In this document: one piece after another, positions 57,641-64,000 of the stretch | Numbering within the stretch: position 1 is the stretch's first letter | Layout of the letters: the number at the start of each line of letters is the position of its first letter | Assembly: GCF_019279795.1 (NCBI RefSeq) | Contig: NC_056743.1 | Span: 624,824,248 to 624,888,247 of the forward strand | Direction of reading: 5' to 3' | Source of the DNA: Protopterus annectens | Lineage: Eukaryota > Chordata > Ceratodontiformes > Protopteridae | DNA length: 64,000 nucleotides | Program-made: the position numbers and the translations under genes | Notes under the pieces: model-generated | Seen by the model: the letters and a program-made list of their open reading frames with translations, nothing else | Databases searched by the model: none | What the model was told of the DNA's origin: nothing

Positions 57641-58234
57641 ATAGAGACCTGCCTGTTGACTGATGATACATTAAGCTGGGGTGCTAACAATTTGTCAGAT
57701 GTTTTACAAAAGCGTTTCCATTGATTATTTTGTGCAACTGTGCATACTTTTGCAGGGCACTGAGACTGGATGTCATTTTAAGGTCAGGGTTGTCCACCAT
57801 GGATGAAAGAATCCCTGGACCAGTCCACATGTCCAGTTAATGATAGACATAACAGAGACATTGGACATATAAAACAAATGATCCAATAAGTAAGGTATGC
57901 TGCCATGATACCACCCAGTTGTTTCTGCTGGGGACTGTTCCCTGAAGGTTTAATATGAGCTTTATCATTTCCAGTACAAACATACAAACATATACTTGCT
58001 ATAGCAGTAGGCCAACACAATTGCCATCTTTATTCTTCATCATAGCCCCCCCCCCCCCCCCGGCCATTGGTGGATGAGGTCTGGAAAGATTTTTTTGTGG
58101 GTATATGAATGTGTATGTGGAGGCGCTTTGCTTTCATATAGCACAGAAAAGATCTGGAGAAGCAAGAAGCTCTGCTATGCATTATGGGTAGAGGAGGAGA
58201 CTGGGAAAGTTTTTCCTACCAATAACTAACTAAT
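57641..58234. other. Intronic DNA with a C17 run
   Basis: No gene seen. A homopolymer of about 17 C lies at 58046-58062. Confidence 0.5.
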
Positions 58235-59250
58235 GCCTGCTATGGACACAGGTCCGTCACTGTATATAACTTTTGATCTGATGTTGTTAACTCACTTGAG
58301 ACTGCAAGGATTCCAGGTGTTTCCATATTTAGATGATTGGCTCCTTACCACCCCTACCAAGCATCTACTAGTTACAGCCTTACATTACACCCTAAGGCTA
58401 GCAAAATACTTTTGGATCTCAATAAACGAAGAGAAATCCAAGTCGACTCCTACTCAAAGTATGGAATTCATAGGGGCAACTTTCGACACCATCTTGCCTA
58501 GTCTCCCTTCCACGTAACAGGTTACAAAGACTAAGGTCTCAACTCTGGGTGATACTCTCTCAGGACAAGGTCTCGGCTCGGGCTGTCTTTCAACTACTAG
58601 GATCAATGGCAGCAATTACCATAGTTCCCCTAGCAAGACTACACACGAGACTCCTACACTGGCTTAATGCAGTGGTCTCCTTTGACTCATTCTGTGTCCT
58701 TTCAGATCCACAGAACAAATCAATGCAAACAAGACTTAACTTGGTGGATGAAGACAGAAAAAGACCTATGGTGTCGCCCTTTCTCCCCCTCTCCGCTCAA
58801 GGCCATGATGACCACAGACACTTCTGTGATGGGGTGGGGGAGCATTTCCAGGGAAAGGCGGTCCAAGGCACTTGGTCCCCCATGGAGGCCAACCTAATCA
58901 ATGTTCTAGAACTGAGAGCAGTGCTTCTAGCGTTGCAAGCATTCCAATCTGTCCTCCCATTAGGGACAGTTGCTATCCAGTCGGACAACATGTCCATAGT
59001 CTGGTATATCAACAAACAAGGGGGAACCAAATCCTACCTGTTGTGTCGAGAAGCCATGAGAATTTGGCAGTGGGCGATATCTTCCAACCGCTTTCTGATA
59101 GCAACGCATATTCCCGGAGATTCCAACTTAATTGCAGTCAAGATGAGCAGATGCATTCTCCTGCCTCATGAGTGGTTCCTCAACTCTGTCATCATAGCGA
59201 AGATCTTCAGTCGCTGGCGCTAACCTTGCTGCGATCGCTTTGCATCCCCC
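58235..59250 (+). pseudogene. DIRS RT-RNase H fragment, second lineage
   Basis: The RT end has YLDDWL and ISINEEKSKSTPTQSMEFIGA (58282-58517). After a TAA, RNase H occupies two frames: TTDTSVMGWGS (58810-58842), then LINVLELRAVLLALQAF, AIQSDNMSIVWYINKQGG and THIPGDSNLIAVKMSR (to 59150). The first catalytic Asp segment (TDTS) lies in a frame different from the rest. Confidence 0.85.
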
Positions 59251-59589
59251 ACAAACCACAAATGCAGCAGCTACTTTGCCCTAATTCCCCCTCAAGGGAA
59301 GTCCCCAAGGGATGCTGTGGTACTCGATTGGCCCATGGGGCTTTCCCCTCCTCTTCACCTGATCCTGCAATTTCTAAAGAAAGCTCTTTAGTTGAGAAGC
59401 ACAGTAATCCTCATTGCACCCTATTGGCCCTGACAAGTTTGATTTCCCTTCCTTTGGCCTCACCTAGTGCACCAACCGTGGATTCTGGATCCAACTCCAG
59501 AATTATTGTTGCACCCGCAAGGGTTGATGCATACAAACATACTGAGTCTCAAGCTGACAGCTTGGTTCCTCCACTTCCACTAATTGCCA

Positions 59590-60600
59590 GGCAGAATAAT
59601 CTATCCTCCCCTGTACGTAACATTTTTCTGGCTTCCCATAAACCATCCACCAGGAAACGAGACCAAATTATGAATGTTTTCCACTTGCTGAGATAAAGGA
59701 GTCGACCCCCTTTTGGCATCTGTTAGCTCTGTATGGGAGTATTTATCAAATCTCCTGCATTTGGGAGCTGTAGCTTCCACTATTCGAGTACACATGGTGG
59801 CTGTCTCAAACTTCCACAATGGCTTCCAGGACTCTTCCTTGATTTCTCACCATCTCTGTAAAACCTTTATGAAAGTTGCCATGCACATTAGACCACCCTT
59901 CAAAGAGCCAATCGAACCTTGGAATTTGACGCTAGTTCTACAGTCCTTGACTCGTCCTCCTTTCGAACCTGCTTCCACTTGCAATATAAAATTTTTGTCC
60001 TGGAAAACTTTATTCTTGGTAGCTATTACCTCAGCAAGCAAATATCTGAATTACAGGCCTTGTTAAAACATCCTTGCATGGTTTTCCATAAAGACAGAGC
60101 ATCACTCTGGACTAATCCCACCTTCTTACTCAAAGTTATTTCGGATTTGACTATTATTCAACCAATTGATCTGCCAGTCTTCTTCCCAAATTTTTCTAAC
60201 AAAGTAGAATATTCCCTGCATTTACTTGATGTGCGTAGACAATTGGGATTCTACTTGGACAAGACTGAATCACTACGAAAAGCAAATTATTCGTATCCTT
60301 CTCGGGACCAAAATTGGGGAAAGTTCTGTTTCCAAAGTGATTGTATCTAAATGGTTGAGAGATTGCATTTGTTTTACCTATCAACAAAATAAACTTCTTC
60401 TACCAACTAAGGTCAAAGCGCATTCAACCAAATCAGTTGCGATATCTGTTGCCTTCCGTGCAAGAACTTCCATGGATCACATTTTTGCAGTAGCAACATG
60501 GGCTACCCCTCATACCTTTATCACTCATTACAAATTGGATTTGTTCTCCAGGGGGAGAGCATCCTTTGGTTCAGTGGTGCTCAGGAGTATCCTTCCTTAG
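59590..60600 (+). pseudogene. DIRS tyrosine recombinase, second lineage
   Basis: FLASHKPSTRKRDQIM (59620-59670) starts the SAM-like domain, GAVASTIRVHMVAVSNFHNG follows, then RPPFEPASTCNIKFLSWKT. The catalytic Arg box reads SASKYLNYRPC instead of SARRVSELQAL, and the His-x-x-Arg box reads HSTK (60422 onwards), so two catalytic Arg are lost. The Tyr region ATWATPHTFITHYKLD remains. At least three frameshifts. Confidence 0.84.
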
Positions 60601-61404
60601 GGCCTCCCAGGAAACAAAGTACCTAGGGACTCTGTCCCATCAAAGACATTTGGAGGTTCGGATTTGGTCCTACCTTATGCTAGGGAATTTGCTCAGATAA
60701 AGCCTCTGCTTTCTTCTTTTTTTCTTATGGGCAAACTCGATCTGAGGTGATAGAGAGAGAGGGGCACTGTGGGTAAGCTTAGCTTGAGAGTTTTTTGACT
60801 GGAACGAGCTTGTTACAACTGCCGACTCTGTTCCAAGGACAGAACCGATACCCATCAGTAATGAATGAATGAAGATCAACAACACAGATGGAACGTTATG
60901 CTAAGTGTTTTCTCCTTCACCTCCCTGTTTTCTTTACCTGGAGAGTGATCTTCACACTCTGGGCTTGTACTGTCCATTTTTACATGAAGTGAATGAATAG
61001 TTTTAGGAGGATGGAGCAGCTTACTTTATCCTTTCCTGAATAGAAGGAATGGTGTACAGTTGCCAAGCAGACACTATCCCGGTGGCTTGCTATCCGCTAG
61101 CCAGCCACTGAAGAAAATTACAGACAGATACTATTGCAGTAGGAGAGTGGCAGCCTCTAGTACTGGTTTCAGAAAGTCTATCCATTGCTGGCATCTACAT
61201 CATAACAACTTGTTCTTCATTACAAACATGCACATAACTCCAGTTTTCGTGGTCCACTTTCTAAACTCACTTTCTTTCTGTATGCTAAATTTCCTCCTCT
61301 TCTCACCCTGAAGTTCATTGTATGAATTCCAGTTCCATGTTGTCCACTGATCCACAGACCCCATCCAGCTTGCTGTGTTTGTCCTTTCTTTTGAGTATTC
61401 TTTC
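60601..61404. other. Intronic DNA, possible 3' part of the DIRS element
   Basis: The first 250 bp (to the atgaatgaatga run near 60860) may be the 3' untranslated part of the preceding element. The rest is unassigned. Confidence 0.4.
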
Positions 61405-61760
61405 ATTATTAGTAGTGTCAGTGATGCTTTTGGTGCAGAATGTTGTGGGTTCTATTCCCCCACCAGGTAGCTTGCTGACACTGCAGTGCAGCATAAGGGG
61501 GTGCTGCATCCCTGAGTGTGCTATCCATCAAATGAGATGTTAAAACAGAGTCCCTATCTACAGGAATTCGTGGCAACCTGGGTGAATTCGTGGCAACCTG
61601 GGTGAATGTAAGAGATCCCAGAGCACCTATGAAAGTGTAGGCCTGTGCCCTGGATAAATTTTTCCTAGTAGTATAAATATCACCTCTGGTTTCCCCTGAA
61701 AATATGGTACTGACCTAGTGGGACTAAGCCAGTCAACAAAGGGTTAATATTTATGTACTG
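61405..61760 (+). mobile_element. SINE with deep vertebrate-type core
   Basis: B-box-like gtgggttctattccc (61447-61461), then gctgcatccctgagtgtgc, catcaaatgagatgttaaaacagag and gtaagagatcccagagcacc, in the order of a widespread vertebrate SINE body (consensus like ggatgagacgttaaaccgag and ttaaagatcccatggcac). It carries a perfect 20-bp duplication (61564-61603). Confidence 0.72.
61564..61603. repeat. 20-bp tandem duplication in SINE
   Basis: gaattcgtggcaacctgggt occurs twice without a mismatch. Confidence 0.95.
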
Positions 61761-62361
61761 TATGCATCCTTTTTGTCTGCCTATGTGTATGTGAATTGAT
61801 CCAGGGACCCTTTCAACCACAGCTCAACCCAACTTGCAAAAACAATAGTACAGATTACTGATATTTGGTCAAAACAGAAGGCTCCTATTAAATCCAAATT
61901 TCACTGAATAGCTTAAATATTTGTACACGTAACATAAATTTAAAGCGGTTTGAAAAACTATAAATCAGATCTGAGAAGTGCAAGACTAAGATTGTCTGGG
62001 CATCTTGGTCTATTGGCATTGTCCATGTGATGTATAAGGTTAACAGCACATATATATATAAAACAGAACAGAGAGTGATCCAACAATGTATATGTAGGAA
62101 ATGCACCATGGCCTTAGAATCATTTTGTTCATCTGTAGTGTTTACAGAGGTCGGTATGAGAATCATGCCTTACCATATTGTTTTGCATATGATGTGTGTG
62201 GTCTACCTTATTTTCCAGTGATCCTGCATTACCTTTGATCAGTTGTAATGAATCCCTCGTGATCCAGTATGGAGACTAGAACCAAGTCATATCTGAATAT
62301 TCCATATCCCCCACTTACTTACTTGGTCCTTGATCCAAGTACTAAACAATAGCAGTATTTA
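61761..62361. other. Intronic DNA, no feature recognised
   Basis: Unique AT-rich sequence up to the Tc1 insertion; the last two bases (TA, 62360-62361) are its left target duplication. Confidence 0.5.
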
Positions 62362-63932
62362 CAGTGGATATAAAAAGTGTACACACCCCTGTTAAAATAC
62401 CAGTTTTTTTTATATAAAAAAATGAGACCACAATAAATCATTTCAAAACTTTTGCCAAATTTAATGTGACCTATAACCTGTACAAATCAATTGAAAAATG
62501 GATCTGTCAGGGGAAAAATATAAAAAATAAAAAATGTACAATAAGCTGGTTACATAAGCATGCACACCCTTAAACTAATACTTTGTTGAAGCACCTTTTG
62601 ATTTAATTACAGCATTCCGTCATCTTGGGTACACATCTGCCATCAATTAAAGGGACTCTGATTAACCCCAAATAAAGTTCAGCTGTCCTAGTAGGATTTT
62701 CCTGACATTTACTCAGTTGCCTGCTACAGCAAAAGCCACGTCTCACAGTTTACGAGGCATCAAAGGGATCTCATTGTTGAAAGGCATCAGTCAGTGAGTC
62801 AGGAGAAGGGAACAAAAAATGTTCCAAATCATTGGATATACTATGGAACACGGTGAAGGCAGTCATTAGAAAGTGGAGCAAATATGGGACAACAGTGACA
62901 TTGCAAAGAATTGGATATCCTTCCAAAATTGATGAAAAGACAAGATGAAACTGGTCAGGGAGGCTGCCAAGAGACCTACAGCAACACTGAAGGAGCTGTG
63001 GGTATTTCCGGCAACCACTGGTTGTGTACTACATGGGACAACAATCTCCTGTATTCTGCATATGTCTGGGCTGTGGGGTAGGGTTGCAAGACAGAAGCCT
63101 TTTCTTACACAGAAAAACATCCAGAGCTGGCTAAAATTTGCAAAACAATACTTAGTCTCCCAAAAGCATGTGGGAAAATGTGTTATGGTCTGATGAGACC
63201 AAGGTTGAACTTTTTGGCCACAATTCCAAAGGTACATTTGGCATAAAAGCAACACTGCATAACCAGATGAACACCATCCCCATGGTGAAGCATGGTGATG
63301 GCAGTATTATGCTTTAGGGTTGCTTTTCTTCAGCTGGAACGGGGACTTTAGTCAAGGTGGATGGAATTGTGAACAGTTCCAAATACCAGTCACTTTTGGC
63401 CCAAAACCTTCAGGAGGAATTTCACCTTTCAACACGACAATGACCCCAAGCATACATCCAAATCAACATAAGAAGGGCTTCACCAGAAGAAAATTAATGT
63501 TTTGGAATGGCCCAGCCAGGGCCCAGATCTAAATCCAAAAGAAAATCTGTGGGGTGACCTGAAGAGGGCTATGCACAAGAGATGCCTCCCAATATGACCG
63601 ATTTGGAGCGCTTTGCAAGGAAGAGTGGAAAATATTGCCAAGTCAAGATGTGCCATGCTGATAGACTCCTACCCAAGAAGACTGAATGCTGTAATTAAAT
63701 CAAAAGGTGCTTCAACAAAGTATTAGTTTAAGGGTGTGCACACTTATGCAACCAGCTTATTGTACGTTTTTTTTTTTCCCCTAACAGATTTGTTTGTTTT
63801 TCAATTGAATTGTACAGGTTATAGATCGCATTAAAGGTTGGAAAATTTTTGAAATGATTTATTGTGATCTCATTTTTATATCACAAAAACCTGGCATTTT
63901 AACACGGGTGTGTATACTTTTTATATCTACTG
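62362..63932 (+). mobile_element. Tc1/mariner DNA transposon
   Basis: 1571 bp with terminal inverted repeats: CAGTGGATATAAAAAGTGTA at the left end, complementary to tatactttttatatctactg at the right. Similarity continues inwards for about 250 bp (left to about 62615, right from about 63683). TA flanks both ends (62360-62361 and 63933-63934), the usual Tc1 target duplication. The single gene between is broken. Confidence 0.95.
62800..63640 (+). pseudogene. Tc1-type transposase (broken)
   Basis: A 82-codon window (62945-63193) holds the second DNA-binding helix-turn-helix region: LVREAAKRPTATLKEL, TTISCILHMSGLWGRVARQ and KPFLTQKNIQSWLKFAK. After two stops, DETKVELF (first catalytic Asp, near 63193) is readable in another frame. 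Then WNGDFSQGGWN, with the DNDPKHTS-like acgacaatgaccccaagcat (63436-63455, second Asp) and [14 protein letters not shown] 63530-63565 (third acidic residue). Multiple frameshifts; it cannot act. Confidence 0.9.
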
Positions 63933-64000
63933 TATAATGTGAATCAACTGTGACGGCAGTCTATGATGGTACAAACAGATGTTTAAATTTTGGTGTGAGA

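Larger units (their letters stand above)
58235..60600 (+). mobile_element. Second-lineage DIRS element, 5'-truncated
   Basis: Starts in the RT palm (LRLQGFQVFPYLDDWLLTTP) and runs through RNase H, a proline/serine-rich linker and the recombinase to TAG at 60598. Protein similarity to copies 1 to 3 is clear but distant (YLDDWL instead of YLDDCL). No inverted terminal repeats or internal complementary region are recognised. Confidence 0.87.

Noticed and set aside
1..64000. LTR retrotransposons or endogenous retroviruses
   Set aside because: No direct long terminal repeats, protease or integrase motifs were seen; the RT-RNase H genes belong to DIRS elements with inverted repeats and a recombinase.

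Overview
This is vertebrate intronic DNA, made mostly of decayed transposable elements, running through a host gene on the + strand that I identify as rnf5 (RING-finger membrane E3 ubiquitin ligase). Three rnf5 exons can be seen: a 19-nt micro-exon (22798-22816), a 113-nt exon completing the RING finger (41769-41881) and a 55-nt exon (46635-46689). Their reading phases join exactly. The exon coding the start of the RING and the exons coding the membrane anchor are not found, so the gene continues beyond both window edges. Introns are at least 22.8 kb, 18.95 kb, 4.75 kb and at least 17.3 kb, very long for a small RING gene. Large introns full of CR1-like LINEs and DIRS elements fit a vertebrate with an enlarged genome (lungfish, salamander, caecilian or similar); the species cannot be fixed from the sequence.

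Layout: 1-3560 CR1-like LINE copy A; 5280-9003 copy B, the fullest; 9640-11660 the 5' part of an RTE-type LINE; 11735-13300 a decayed tandem array; 13301-17476 unique DNA with a (TG)34 microsatellite, a 71-73 bp minisatellite and a 104-bp duplication; 17477-22452 DIRS copy 1; 22798-22816 rnf5 micro-exon; 24141-30683 DIRS copy 2, split by CR1-like copy C (28380-29481); 32226-33585 CR1-like copy D (-); 33586-34830 Penelope-like relic; 34842-35835 CR1-like copy E; 36016-37180 copy F (-); 38047-38815 two SINEs in opposite orientation; 39680-41460 an older DIRS relic; 41769-41881 and 46635-46689 rnf5 exons; 48846-54427 DIRS copy 3; 54440-54915 RTE 3' end (-); 55240-57640 and 58235-60600 copies of a more distant DIRS lineage; 61405-61760 SINE; 62362-63932 a Tc1/mariner transposon with both inverted repeats and TA target duplication.

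The most informative system is the DIRS family (tyrosine-recombinase retrotransposons). Comparing three copies gives the termini (ATGTTC...TGTACT), an internal complementary region that is the reverse complement of the joined ends, gag, RT-RNase H and tyrosine recombinase frames, and a core promoter (CRE-like TGACGTCA, TATAAAA, CAGT initiator 30-31 bp downstream) mirrored in both inverted repeats. All copies carry frameshifts or stops, so none looks autonomous today.

A second theme is an excess of short direct tandem duplications (20-104 bp), at least a dozen, inside elements of unrelated families and in unique DNA alike. Most have units that differ at a few bases, which argues against an assembly artefact.
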